From the NCBI GenBank assembly GCA_022393335.1, contig JAJEKB010020967.1, forward strand, positions 435,217 to 499,216: 64,000 nucleotides of DNA, in the 5' to 3' direction. The notes below the pieces were generated by a model, which did no database searches, was not told the origin of the DNA, and saw only the letters and a list, made by a program, of their open reading frames with translations. This stretch comes from Macrotrachela quadricornifera. Lineage: Eukaryota > Rotifera > Eurotatoria > Philodinida > Philodinidae. The position numbers were made by a program, and so were the translations under genes. Below, in pieces: positions 12,636-23,756 of the stretch. The stretch's first letter is position 1. Every line of letters starts with the position of its first letter.

Positions 12636-13887
12636 TATTTTTTTTATTTCAGAGTATTATTAATACCTAACAATAAAGTAAGTATAATTCATGTGTGCAT
12701 ATTTCAGTTATTTTATTTTTTTGAAGTGTAAATACTGTGCGATGATGCTGATCAGTTTGGAGAGATTGATCAGCAGCATGACTATTAGAATTTAAAATAT
12801 AGGAAGTTGAAACGAGAAGCCTCCATGTTGGAGGTAATTGTAGTGCATCATAGAAATATCAGTGGGATCCCATCGGATTCGATAGTTTCCAACATTTTCC
12901 GATAGTTGGATCCGACTGTCGAAAATCGTCGGATCCGTCGTCCGACAACATCCGACCGGAATCCTGTCCCAAGGAATACAACAACTTCCGACAAGATCCT
13001 GTCGGAAGATGTCGAAAGTTATCAGATTCTTTCGGATATCCTGTCGGATCCGACGGGATCCACGCTTCGGATTATTCGTCCTGGGATACAGATGAATTTT
13101 CCTTTCAACTTTTTCGTAATACTATTCGTCGTTGGTCGAAATGTCCAAATGATGAATATAAACGTATGCCTAAAATTCGTCAAAAAGTTTATATCTCAGG
13201 TGCTGTTAGTGTGAAAGGTGTATTAATCTGTCACACATTCAGATGCAATCTTGATGGTCGATATTATGTTCATATGCTTGAAAATTTTCTTCTTCCTGTT
13301 GCTAGGCATAAGTAATAAACGGAAACAATGCAACAAGTATTTATTTTTTTCATTTTGAGTCAATTTCACTGAAATTGGTGTTTACAACAGGACAATGACC
13401 CAAAACATCAAAGTAACATTAGTAAACAGTTCATAAGCGATAATATACCGAAATTCTTAGACTGGCCATCGAACACTCCTGATGTTAATCCCATCGAGAA
13501 CATTTGGTCGATCGTAAAACACAATATTGAAAAGAGAAAACCCAAAAATATTGATGACCTTGAAGTTTTTTTAGCTGAAGAATCCAAAAATACTGAATTT
13601 ACTGTTGTAAAAAATTGTGTGATGACCATGAAAAACAAATGTTTATCTCTTATTTCTTCTAAAGGTGAACGAATACAATACTGGAATACAGTGTTCGATA
13701 GTACTCGTCGTAGGCTATCAATCAGTACGTGCTAATGTTTAAGAGTGACATATATGTAAGAAAATACTGGCATAACAAGTTGTCCAAGTTTTTTTGAAAA
13801 CAGCTGTATATGAATGACAACAATAGTACACACGACCGATGAAATAAATTGCTTTGTTCATGAATAATCATTGTTTTACTCTGCTAT

Positions 13888-14236
13888 ACAAGTAACGCTC
13901 ATCTAAATACTCGTTCAGCTCTTTCTCGTAGAAATCGTGTTTCTAAACTATCGTCAAGCTATTCATTTATAAAATTAAAAAACCGAAGTCCGATTCATGA
14001 TCCTAGACCTCAACTTCTTTTGGTCAAATTTCATAAAAACAAATGTTTTTTGTTAAAAATTTGTCATTTGTTTAAAAAACTGACCTTCAAAAAATTGTTT
14101 AGCAAACTGACTTCAGATTTGCATTCCTCGTCCTCGATCACCCTTCGGTCAACCCTTTTGTGTTTTTGAATCTCTGCGGACAGACAAGCAAGCAGACAAT
14201 TTATGTTCGTAAGACTCTTCTCTACGAGAAAGAGAA
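13888..14236. repeat. Interspersed repeat R1, copy 2
   Basis: Begins ACAAGTAACGCTCATCTAAA and ends CTCTTCTCTACGAGAAAGAG, with the same order of internal blocks as 12119-12635 but only one central block. It lies about 80 bp beyond the right end of the Tc1-like element. Confidence 0.7.
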
Positions 14237-14310
14237 AAAGAGAGTGATATTCATCAATGAAGTACCATTCAATTTTATCGAAGTAAATAATTCTCTTAAA
14301 AATAATTCTT

Positions 14311-14506
14311 ACGAGGGAAGTACCTGAAGTGTCCCATTGATTTAAAATTCATACTTTAGCTATAAGTAGACCTCAATATGTCTAACAAAATCCTATGACG
14401 ATTCATGTCCACGAATCCTTTTAGGATTTTGTTAGACATATTGAGGTCTACTTGTGGCCAAGGTATGAGCTTTAAATAGATGAGACACTTCGGGTACCTC
14501 TCTCGT
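14311..14506. repeat. Hairpin (foldback) repeat, arms about 85 bp
   Basis: The left arm begins ACGAGGGAAGTACCTGAAGT and the right arm ends GACACTTCGGGTACCTCTCTCGT, its inverse with a few mismatches. The innermost part is the best match: AGACCTCAATATGTCTAAC against GTTAGACATATTGAGGTCT. The loop is about 20 nt. The right arm abuts the next element (14509). It is likely a foldback MITE. Confidence 0.8.
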
Positions 14507-14508
14507 TA

Positions 14509-14919
14509 CCCAGGTCAAGCAGGCACGGTCGTAAACGACCATATACGGACCGTATACGACTGTCGTGACCGTATTTTGCCGTAAATGAGCGTATTACCTG
14601 TCTCAGTATTACGATCGTATTTCTCTGTGTCGTTTACGGAGAAATACGATCATTTACAGACACAAGGAAATGATTGTAATCATCATCGTAGATACCACCT
14701 TACACTGTGTCAATCATAGGTCGTTCACGACCTAAAACGATCTATTTACTAACACCGTTCTCAATGGGAAACGACTGTATACCTTCGTATACGACACGGA
14801 GAAATACGATCGTAATACTGAGACAGGTAATACGCCAAAATACGACGAAACACGATCGTATATGGGAACGTAAACGCTCGTTTACGAGCGTATACGAATT
14901 GCGTATTCATCGACCTGGG
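14509..14919. mobile_element. TIR element, CCCAGGTCGA family, copy 1
   Basis: Ends are CCCAGGTC and GACCTGGG, flanked by TA on both sides (14507-14508 and 14920-14921). The interior is made of repeated words and their inverses: GGTCGTAAACGACC, CGTATACG, GAGAAATACGATCGT, GTAATACTGAGACAGGTAAT. A second, shorter copy lies at 59585-59802. No protein is encoded; the open frames on both strands (14707-14979) follow from the palindromic composition. Confidence 0.75.
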
Positions 14920-15379
14920 TAGTGAGCAGTAGATAGGAAATAAGATTTCTTTTCCAATAATTTTTTTTTTCTGTTTCAAATGTAACAGTCATTGAACTGA
15001 TTATCAATAATAAATTAAATATAAAAGAAAAATATTCCTTCAAAATAAATATATTATTCTTACATTGGAACAGAAAGAGTAATATATTTATTTTAATTCA
15101 AAATTAAATCTTTTTTTTTTGAGGATATGAGAGTTGTTCGATTGGTTAACTTCTTTATTTTTTTAGTGTTGAGTTAATGTATGTTTTCTACATTAATTCA
15201 ACGCAGAGAGATACTGCTCTTGTTGCACAAAGACAACGGAAAGACCTTTTATGTACGTACGTATGCATGTACAATATGCATCAATTCATTTATTCCTTTT
15301 CAATTAAATTACACAGCAATAAAAAAATAATAGTCAAAAGCTGGAAATAAATTAAATTTATCAGTTCATCCGATCAATT

Positions 15380-16294
15380 TCATGATATTTCAATATTAAA
15401 TCGTTGTACTCGATTGTTATTACGATCAACAACATAAAGATTACCTTGTCGATCAAATGACAATCCCACAGGTCCATTGAGTTGATTTGCTTGTGCTCCT
15501 TGACCATTTCCACCAATAATAACATTTCCTTGTTGAGCTCCTTTAGGCCAACGTATAATTCGATGATTAGCACTATCAGCTACATAAATAGTATCCAATT
15601 GATCAACTACAACTCCATTAGGATACGACAATTCTGTCAAACTATTTCCTTCTCCTTGTCCGCCAGCAACAACAATACCTTCTTTTGCACCTTCTATCCA
15701 TTTCATCACACGGTGATTATAACTATCAGATACGAATACTGAATGTTCTGGATCGACGAATATATAAGCGGGGAAAGCGAGCTGATCAAAACGATTTCCT
15801 CTTCTATTTCCACCTGCTACTACTATTCCTTGAGATTCACCCATTCGATATCGTCTTACTTCATGTTTGTCAACATCAGTGATATACAGAGATCCATTGT
15901 CATCCATTGTCAAACCATGACACTCGATATCCGAAATAATTATTTCTCCAGTTGTTCTATTTTGACGAGGCCATCTAACTACTCTTTTTTCCCCACGATC
16001 ACAAATAATAAGACTATCTCTCTCTTTATCCACGATCACATCTGTTGGGTAATTCAATTGATGAGTACCATTTCCTCCTCCATGTCCACCTGCCACTATC
16101 TGTCCATTTGTTTCACCCGATTTCCATGCTGCAATACTGTGATTAAAATTATTGGCAACATAAATTGTTTCTTCATCATCCACGTACAAACCGAAAAGTT
16201 GAGCTAGTGATGGATTTTGTCCTCCTACTGTTTGACCATTGTTGTTCCATTTAGCATTTGGAGGAATATCTATCAAACTGGCACGAAGTGGCAC
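15380..16294 (-). CDS. NHL-repeat beta-propeller protein
   Basis: The 304-codon frame encodes about six NHL repeats, each of the form G-x-V-V-A-G-G...N-x-L..P-x-x-(V/L)-x-(V/F)-D...(I/L)-Y-V-x-D-x-x-N-x-R-(I/V)-x-(R/K)-W. Examples are IYVADSANHRIIRWPKGA and LYVVDRNNNRVQRFNIEI. Repeats of this type fold as a six-bladed propeller that binds partners or ligands; NHL-only proteins are very common in bdelloids and usually secreted or cytosolic, with no enzyme activity implied. The stop is at 15380. The 5' end is incomplete: the frame begins right after a good acceptor (CTTTCGTTTAG at about 16295), so an upstream exon carrying the start, perhaps a signal peptide, is expected, but I could not identify it. 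No frameshifts are seen. Confidence 0.85.
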   Translation of the reverse strand: MPLRASLIDIPPNAKWNNNGQTVGGQNPSLAQLFGLYVDDEETIYVANNFNHSIAAWKSGETNGQIVAGGHGGGNGTHQLNYPTDVIVDKERDSLIICDRGEKRVVRWPRQNRTTGEIIISDIECHGLTMDDNGSLYITDVDKHEVRRYRMGESQGIVVAGGNRRGNRFDQLAFPAYIFVDPEHSVFVSDSYNHRVMKWIEGAKEGIVVAGGQGEGNSLTELSYPNGVVVDQLDTIYVADSANHRIIRWPKGAQQGNVIIGGNGQGAQANQLNGPVGLSFDRQGNLYVVDRNNNRVQRFNIEIS

Positions 16295-16919
16295 TAAACG
16301 AAAGAGAAAACATGATTGTCATCAAAATGAACCTTTCATTTTCTTTGAGTTGTGAGAAAAGAAGAACTTCTGTAATATTGTTTTTCATTCTGTTTGATTT
16401 GATAGAGAAGAATAGAGAAAATTCTCAGTTGCTATAAAGAAAAGTACTATTATAACATACTTTATTGATGTCTATATCAATGATTTCTCAAATACAAAGA
16501 AAGAATAAATTGGAGAGAAACTTTTGCTTGAAACAAATAATCTAAAATCCTCGAAAAACATATAATATAGAACATTGTTAAATATCATATATTAAAGTAG
16601 TGATAGAAAAAATATAGAAATGTATAAGTAATGGATGTTTCTTATTCTGTAGTGGCTTTTTCTTTCTTTTCATAGTCATTGTTTTATTGAAATCCAGATA
16701 AAAACTATTGGCTTGTATTTAATTGCTCAGTATTAATTTTTTTTTGCCCAGTAAAAAACTCATTTTCGTACAGTAGATTATTTAATAAGCACAATAAATA
16801 AGTTTCAAAGGTCCAGTGTTTATTTAATTTTAGGTCAGTATTTTATGAAGTTTTCTCAGTAGAAGTAATATAATGATAGGTAACAGAAATTTATTGAATT
16901 AATAATGTTTTTTTTGGTT

Positions 16920-18590
16920 TCGTTGATCTACCACGATGTCGTTTTTCGCCAATTATAACATCTTTCACAGCCTGCAATAATTTAATCGAATGGCCATACT
17001 TACCACAGGCTTACACATGAATTTTTTAAAAAATGCTGGACAGCTCCATACATCCTCTGACCATTTTGATCTATCTTTTGGTAATGTAAGAGAACAAACG
17101 CTGAATGCTTTCTTTTTGTATTGATCGAATGAATACCATTTCTTTTTTTTCATGACACTAATATCAGAATCTGTGATTTTAGTAGCGTCTCCACTGGATA
17201 TAAAATATTCAACTGAATCGTCATATTCGGTCGAAAGTAATGACTTGTTTGGCTTTGCCCATTGATATCCATTTGCCCATAAAATCAATGTTACTGTTTG
17301 TTGATCACTATATTTCTTCAGACCTTTTTTGTACGACTTTGACTATTTTTCAACAATTTCATATGCTAGTGTTTTAAAACTTGATAGTAGTAGACGTTCC
17401 CGAAATATATTTTCGTCCTTGATGACTTTATTTGTTGCTTCCAAAGCATTATTAGTACTTGATGCGAAATGTCAAATACCTACGTACCATCTATCATGTG
17501 ATGTTAACCATTCACTTTTAAAATATTCAATGAAACTTGGCTCTTTTGATGACCACTTCTTAATGAACAAGGTAGTAGCTTTTGTAAATACTCTTTCACT
17601 TTGTGCCAGTTGTAATGCGTCAATATTGTTTATCAAATCTTCTCGTGCCATTTGATCTACCAGTGATTCAACTTTTTTCACTACGTTTCTACGCGTATGT
17701 ACCCAACACATAACCATTGGTTTTTCTCGAAAAACATCCAGAAACGTGTCGCGTATTGAATTAACACCATCAGCAATTAAAACATCTGCATTTATTTTCT
17801 ACAAACCACGCAATGCAAGTACAAAATCCTGTTTTTTTCTCAATGGAACAAACAGCCAGTCCAAATGAGTGAAAATGACGATCAAGATTAATAGTACCAA
17901 TCATATAGACTAGGAATCTTTGGCACATCAATTTATATGTTGCATCTGCATGAATCGTTTTTGATCTTGATATCACTTGTAGAAGTCTTTGTTGTAATCA
18001 AAAACCGGAACTTGTTACCACCTCCATTATCATCGCCAAGTTCATTTTGATTATCATCATCGTAAATTATTTGGTATAAAGCAATAAATGGAGTGTCATC
18101 GGATTTTGGAATAACCTGGTTTGATTCCATATACCACTGTTTAATTTCTCCTAGGCCTATTGCAGAGGAATCAAGCTTTTTAGCCTTAATGCTTCGTAAA
18201 AAATTGTTTAATTGTGCAATACTCGGTACTCTCATTTTACGCTCATGTAATACTTCCAGTATAATCTTTGGTTTCAATTTCAATTAAAATAATTCCTTTA
18301 TTACTTCTTTCACTTCATTGATTATGGCGAAAGTAATTTTTGCATTTGATCGTGAGTATGATTTGGCTGAGTACGATATACAGTAACTTCATCACCCGTG
18401 GAGTTAAACAACAAATAAATACCAGCATCACGTTGTTTTCCACGAAATTTGACTTTGTTGCACCTGAAATACCTCATTTTTCCTTCTGCTGTTGTATTGG
18501 TGTAATGATGACTTCATTGACTGTCTTTCATTACTGCTTCTGTAGCTTTTACCACAATTGCTAAAGACTGTCTTTTATCCATTTTCGTTG
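16920..18590 (-). pseudogene. MULE transposase, broken
   Basis: Read on the minus strand, with frame changes, the order is: a FLYWCH/WRKY-like zinc finger (about 18570-18340; motifs MRYFRCNKVKFRGKQRDAG and PNHTHDQMQ), a linker (18283-17933), the first catalytic Asp in IHADATYKL followed by NLDRHFHSFGLAVCS, the second in VLIADGVNSI, the helix CWVHTRRNV, the catalytic Glu in TNNALEATNK (about 17440), and a SWIM-like C-terminus CPAFFKKFMCKPVV near 17030. This matches the MULE DDE order. At least four frame changes or stops (near 17976, 17730, 17460 and 17290) make it inactive. Confidence 0.8.
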
Positions 18591-18878
18591 CCTTTTTTTC
18601 ACCTTATCCGTATTTTGGGTGCTTATAGGTTCAATTGTATTGATCTATTCGTCGAAAGCATAATCAGGTACCTCAGTCATATCCATCGTCGTAGCCATAT
18701 TCAAACCAATCAGATATAGTATGGTCAGAGGGAGATATTGATCTAATTGCTCACTATCGACTGATGTCTTCTACTTTCGAAACGGCAGCTTCATATATCT
18801 GAGTGAGCTAGGAAAAACTAATAATTATTAGGATATGATCCATTTTTTTTTCATCTTTTCTTCGTTTTGTCACTATAT

Positions 18879-19740
18879 ATATGTCGTATCGAAGTTAGCA
18901 TGTTTATCGAAGTTATAACTTCTATAAACATATTTCATCTAAGTTATAACTTCGATAAATTATTTTATCGAAGTTACAACTTCAATAAGATGAAGTTATC
19001 GAAGTTGTTTGGATGAAATTAAATATGAAAATCGTTCATCATTTAAATAATATTAATAAACTTGATAGCTATGGTTAATTTTTTACTCAGCAACAAACAT
19101 TTGTTTAAGAAAAAAAATTCAACAATCACAAACTATCAACAAATATTTAGACAAGACATTCTTTTTTTATCTCTTCATTTTTTTAGCTTCCGTCCAGAAA
19201 ACTAGAGGTAAGTCGTAGAAAAGGCGATCACAAAAAATGATGTACCATAATTGGAAGTTGAAGTATAGACTCATAGTCACTGTAATGAATATAGTTGCTT
19301 TAAATTGATTATTAATCACGTACAGATCAGGTATATAAGTTAATTATACGAATAATAATCTTTGCAATTAGACCTATTTGATAATTGGATTATGATAAAT
19401 GGATTCATTTTGATAGTAGTAGGAATAAATGCATACGCACAAAGCATATGCCATACTTACTCATAATCTCAATATATAATTTTTCTCAACTGACAACTAC
19501 CGCTAAAACTGCATGCAAATTAATGGCTTCATCTGTATTATCTTCTGCAATGACAAGAAAACGTAAATCTGTTACAAACAACAACCAGATATCTTCATCA
19601 GTAACAACTTAGCTATCAAGTTTATTAATATTATTTAAATGATGAACAATTTTCATACTTAATTCCATTCAAACAATGTCGATAAACTAATTTATCGAAG
19701 TTATAACTTCGATAAACATGATATCTTCGATACGACATAT
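18879..19740. mobile_element. TIR element with TTATCGAAGTTATAACTTCGATAA words
   Basis: Ends are inverted repeats of about 40 bp beginning ATATGTCGTATCGAAG. Inside each terminus lie several copies of the palindrome TTATCGAAGTTATAACTTCGATAA or its halves. The AT-rich middle encodes nothing convincing (the frame at 19385-19612 is low-complexity). 862 bp, non-autonomous, nested in the MULE. The target duplication is not clear because the flanks are TATA-rich. Confidence 0.75.
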
Positions 19741-19906
19741 AGATGACTCGAGCCTCACATAGACATGTGCTTTCTCTCTTTTCTTTTCTGTATTCATGGC
19801 ATATTCCATATCATTCTCTTCTTTTCTTGATATAGTCCAGGTGTATTGGTATATTCCTTGTATTCTTTCTTCTGTTGAAATATTGGGATTTTCCTTGTGG
19901 TGTTAG

Positions 19907-21083
19907 CAGGGACGGCGCGACCGGGGGCTGGGGGTGATAGGGGTGAGCACCCCCCCCCCCCCCGTGCTCTAGAAAATTTTGATTGAAGCTTTCTCCGAAT
20001 TTGAAAACTTTGATAGCGTCAATTCTCTCCAAATTTTCGGAATCATTATGTGATTTTCTTCGAAATTGGAGAACAACACTAATCAAAATTCTCCAATTTC
20101 GGAGGACCACAATGGACAATTTTCTTCAATTACGGAGAATTACAGTAAACAATTTTCCCTGACTTTGGAGCATTACAGTACACAACTTACCCTAAATTTG
20201 GCAAAAAACTAAGCTTGAAATCTATTCTAATTTTTTGGATTCTTGAGATTTAAGCGAGAAATTAGTGTTATAGCTAGATGCATCTGGCATTAAAAGTAAT
20301 GTAATATATGGATATTAATGATAAATGTATAAATATTTCTTTCTCACGTCAACAACAGCGCGGAACAACCTGCTAGGCAGATTGCTAATGCAAAAGGAAT
20401 ATTCCTCAAGAATATTGAATATTTTAAAGAGTCTGAAAGATGTTTCATTGTTGTCGTATTTACCAGATAAGAGCGCTGCAACTGGTTAGACCTGTCCTCA
20501 GTATATAGTATAAATGCCATAGTGAGCAACCTCACATATTGGACGCCTTATCATAGTGAACACTGTTTTACACTTCCTCTTTTTTAACTCATCTGTGCCG
20601 AGGTTTCACGCCTTCATCTCGTATATGAACATCCGGTACGAACGGGTTAAGTAATCTCTGTATCGTTTAATAAACCGTGCAAATATTCAAACAGAATGGC
20701 GCGGAAAGATGGTCAAAGAATAAATGTGGACGTCGTATTTGTATTTAAATTGTTTCTTGTAACCTTTTGTATTCATTTTTTTTAGTATTATTTCATGAGC
20801 AAAGTTGTAATGTTAAAACTGAACGAAGAATAAAATTTTAAAACAATCAGATTTTTTGATGGAACTCTCAATATCGTATTACATGAAGTGCGTTTATAGT
20901 AGTCCAAAGGATATCGTAAAGTCTGGTTCGAAAAGAAAGCAATAATAAACAAAAATGCTTTGTCTTCCCCCGAATTTAAGCAGAATGAGAAAATTTTCTC
21001 CGATTTTGACCATTTCGACTAGAGGCTCCGATTTTCGGAGTACCACCCCCCCCCCCTGCCCTGATCTCTTCGCGCCGTCCCTG
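19907..21083. mobile_element. hAT-like non-autonomous element, 8-bp target duplication
   Basis: Terminal inverted repeats CAGGGACGGCGCGA and TCGCGCCGTCCCTG, flanked by a perfect 8-bp direct repeat GGTGTTAG (19899-19906 and 21084-21091). Size 1,177 bp. TIRs of this type and an 8-bp duplication are typical of the hAT superfamily. Poly-C runs lie just inside both ends (19951-19964 and 21045-21057). Subterminal regions repeat CTCCGAATTT and CTCCAAATTTTCGG-like words. No transposase is present. Confidence 0.9.
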
Positions 21084-21600
21084 GGTGTTAGTTTCTTTTC
21101 AAGTGTGTACTCTTTGGTTTTTTCCATGTTCATTCATATATATACCCGATGTTTTTCGGAATAAAACAGAGAGCAGGCAACGAACACCTAACTATAATAC
21201 ATGCGGAAAACCATAGCAAAAAGGGAAAACACCTGAAATATTACTAGAAATTGAGCGTTTGAAAAATACCTTGCAGCGAAGGAAAGAAAAAAAAGATATT
21301 TATGTCAATGACTCATATGACATCGTCACTTACTAATACATTTGATAGGAATTTACCAAATAAAGAAATATTTAATTGAGCAAAATGTATTAATTACTGA
21401 TACTTTACTATTGATACTGAATAAACTGCCAACTTACTGAGCATATAACTGTTTAACTGAGCAAATATTATAGTTACTGAACATTAATTTTCTCACTAAT
21501 AGTTTCATTTATATACTGAGAATTCGTATAAGAAACTGAGCAAATTCTACAGAGAATTCACAAGAAAATACTGGGCAAAAAATTTATTCTCTTTACGTAT

Positions 21601-23756
21601 ATAAAAATAGCGTATGTACCTTTCTAGCGTGCTTTCTACCAGCCGTAAATTAAAAATACATTCTAGTCTCGAGAAAATTGATTTGGTAAAAGCTGAAATC
21701 TTTTCAAACTTTGGTTCATCATTTACTGAATTTACAGCTTACAGAAAATGCTTATTTTTTGTAAGGTAGAAATTCAAACTAGCTTTTCTGATAAAATCAG
21801 TTTCAAATAGTTTGAAAAATCAGCAATGAGTAAAAAAAAATATTTAAAAATTAATTCTGTCTTTTACAGGAAATCAGCAAAGATTTTACAAAAATATCAA
21901 GAATCTAAGCAACTTTTTCAAAAAGCATTGAAATAATGGTAGCTACAGAACTATCGTTTGTATATATATAGCAATTGCTAATGTTAAGTATGAGGAGTGA
22001 TTATTTTTTTAACAGCTACAACGAGCCTATAAATGGTACATATTGCAGAAGCAGTTGAAATCCGTTCTTTGTGTACGAAACGAAACCAATTGTCTTTTTT
22101 CTTTAACACTTTCAGGATATTAGACATAAAAATTCTTATAGAAATAGTGTATATTTATTTCTTTTTTATAAACTGTGCTTTATCAATTGTATAATATTTT
22201 TACACGTTAGAATCGAAGATTGTATTTTCAGATATTCTTGTTTTAAACAAATTATTCGACATTCGAATTTTTCTTTTTGTACATCGACGCCGCTGCTTAT
22301 ATATATTCATAATCCTTTTTCCTAATCATGTTTTTATACAAATTTTTATCAACTATTTGTTTATTTTCTTTAAACTTTTAAAAAAATAATATTCCTCTAC
22401 GAGATCTTCAGTTTTTTCAATTGATATTACTTCTGTTCATCTATGAATAAGTTTGTTTTTGGAAAATGTTCAGACCATATAATCGGCTTTGTTTTTTTAC
22501 AAATATCGATATGACTTTGTTCGTGATTTTTCAAACAATAGGATCAAAACTTGAATTTTGGGGTTTTCCAAGAGGAAAACAACTGAAATCAGATTTTTTC
22601 GTTTTTTGATGTTTTTCATTTTTCTGATATTTTTTCGATTTGAAATCAAAACATTCAGCTGTTTCCTCCTAGGTTTTTTCGATTATTATATGTAAAAGAA
22701 TAGGAAAAATTGCAGAGAAATTTCTAAGAATATTTGTAAAATACCATTCTTTAATCTCCATGTATTATTTAGTTACCCTTTATGCCATCTTCTGGACGTT
22801 TAAGCTAATAAATCGATTTTTACAATCTTCTTTCTGTGTAGTTTTCTATATATACACCTTTAGAGTTCCTTGTCTATAGTTTCAAATCTATTTGTTTCGA
22901 TTTACATTCATTTCTCTATGTTCCAACCTGTAAGTGCTTTCTATATGTCTTTTCCTTTGTATGTTATACATAATTTCCAATCTAGAGATCGTTTTTGAAT
23001 AAATTGCCATAAAATAATAAATCTTTTATTCATAAATATGTACATTTAACTGTGGAACTCAATCGTTATATTATCTGTATTCAACAATATGCTTCTCTAA
23101 GTAAAATCTCTATATTCAAATCCTCTTTTTAGTCTCATGAATTGGATCTGACGTGGAATATTTTACTTTCACATAAGTATCTTGTTCAAAGAATAAGAAA
23201 AATAGTTCCATTCGACCACTCTTAGGCTTTTATATAGTCATTTTTTACGACATACAATGGCTTCATAAAAGAACTATTTTTCAGTTCCAACAACGGTACT
23301 CATTAATGGTTAAGAAGCAAATACGCCAAATATGGCCTAATTTTCACTAATTGTAATTACCATTCATTGAATGCAAAAAGTGAAAAATGAAATTTACTGT
23401 TCATACCGTTCCAATACTGTGCAAGTTTTCATGAAGAGCAAAAAAAAATTATTGGCTCTAGAAGTAAAGACACACGTACAAATATAGTGTACGGTGAATT
23501 TCTTCAAAATCGTTTCCACTGTTATTGTTTCGTCATATATCAAGAATGCAAAGAACGCAAGAATATACTAAAAACAAGGTAAAGGTCAGAGAAATCATAG
23601 GGTAATAAATTTCTCCTTCGCACAACATGACACAATATAGCGATCACATTATTCAATCTATAAAATGATGACTCATAAATCATCATCATGTGAGAAAACG
23701 TACATATTTCTACGAAATAATTATCCGTCTATAGTAAATAAAACCTGGTCCTGTGG
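21601..23756. other. AT-rich intergenic region
   Basis: No gene, RNA or repeat could be supported here; no open frame of note. Some T-rich and TATATA tracts, and direct words such as TTTTTCGATTTG and TTTCGTTTTTTGATG near 22600. Confidence 0.5.

Larger units (their letters stand above)
11813..13070. mobile_element. Nested element with GGATCC-word ends, inside the Tc1 transposase
   Basis: This block splits the transposase reading frame. Both flanks (about 11830-11945 and 12868-13072) are packed with the palindrome CGGATCCG and variants such as GTCGGATCC and ATCCGACA, while the middle is AT-rich and holds another repeat (12119-12635). The exact ends and target duplication could not be fixed by eye. 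A shorter relative lies at about 60343-60570. No coding capacity is seen. The open frames over the word-rich flanks (for example 12906-13214) are artefacts of the repeats. Confidence 0.6.
11251..13806 (+). mobile_element. Tc1-like element (DD34E), decayed and interrupted
   Basis: Ends are short inverted repeats, CAGGTGTTTTTTTT on the left and AAAAACAGCTG on the right, each next to a TA dinucleotide as expected for Tc1/mariner. The N-terminal DNA-binding part of the transposase is readable at about 11450-11812 in several frames (for example STITIQRHLHEYGY and LKPEDEQRHVQW). The catalytic part resumes at about 13068: TDEFSFQLFRNTIRRW (first D), then after a 60-70 bp gap with intron-like features QDNDPKH (second D, from 13390) and PDVNPIENIW (E). 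There are 34 residues between the second D and the E, hence DD34E. Frame changes and the insertion at 11813-13070 make it non-functional. Confidence 0.8.
16690..21600 (-). mobile_element. Mutator-like (MULE) element with nested insertions
   Basis: The transposase remnant (16920-18590) is flanked by two zones rich in the same short words in inverted orientation: TTGCTCAGTA and TTTTGCCCAGTA at 16720-16870, and TACTGAGCA, AACTGAGCAAA and TACTGGGCAAAAAA at 21370-21590. I take these as degenerate long terminal inverted repeats. Two other elements (18879-19740 and 19907-21083) sit between the transposase and the right end, which explains the size of about 4.9 kb. The exact ends and target duplication were not resolved. 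Confidence 0.55.

Noticed and set aside
14707..14979. Overlapping open frames of 71-72 codons on both strands
   Set aside because: They lie in the palindromic CGTATACG element, where symmetry creates mirrored frames; no domain.
15482..16207. Plus-strand open frames of 65-154 codons
   Set aside because: Antisense shadows of the NHL-repeat gene, caused by its repetitive codon pattern.
18900..19000. ATAACTTCG half-sites resembling loxP arms
   Set aside because: Only about nine bases agree and the 8-bp spacer is missing; the motif is a 24-bp symmetrical palindrome repeated inside a TIR element.
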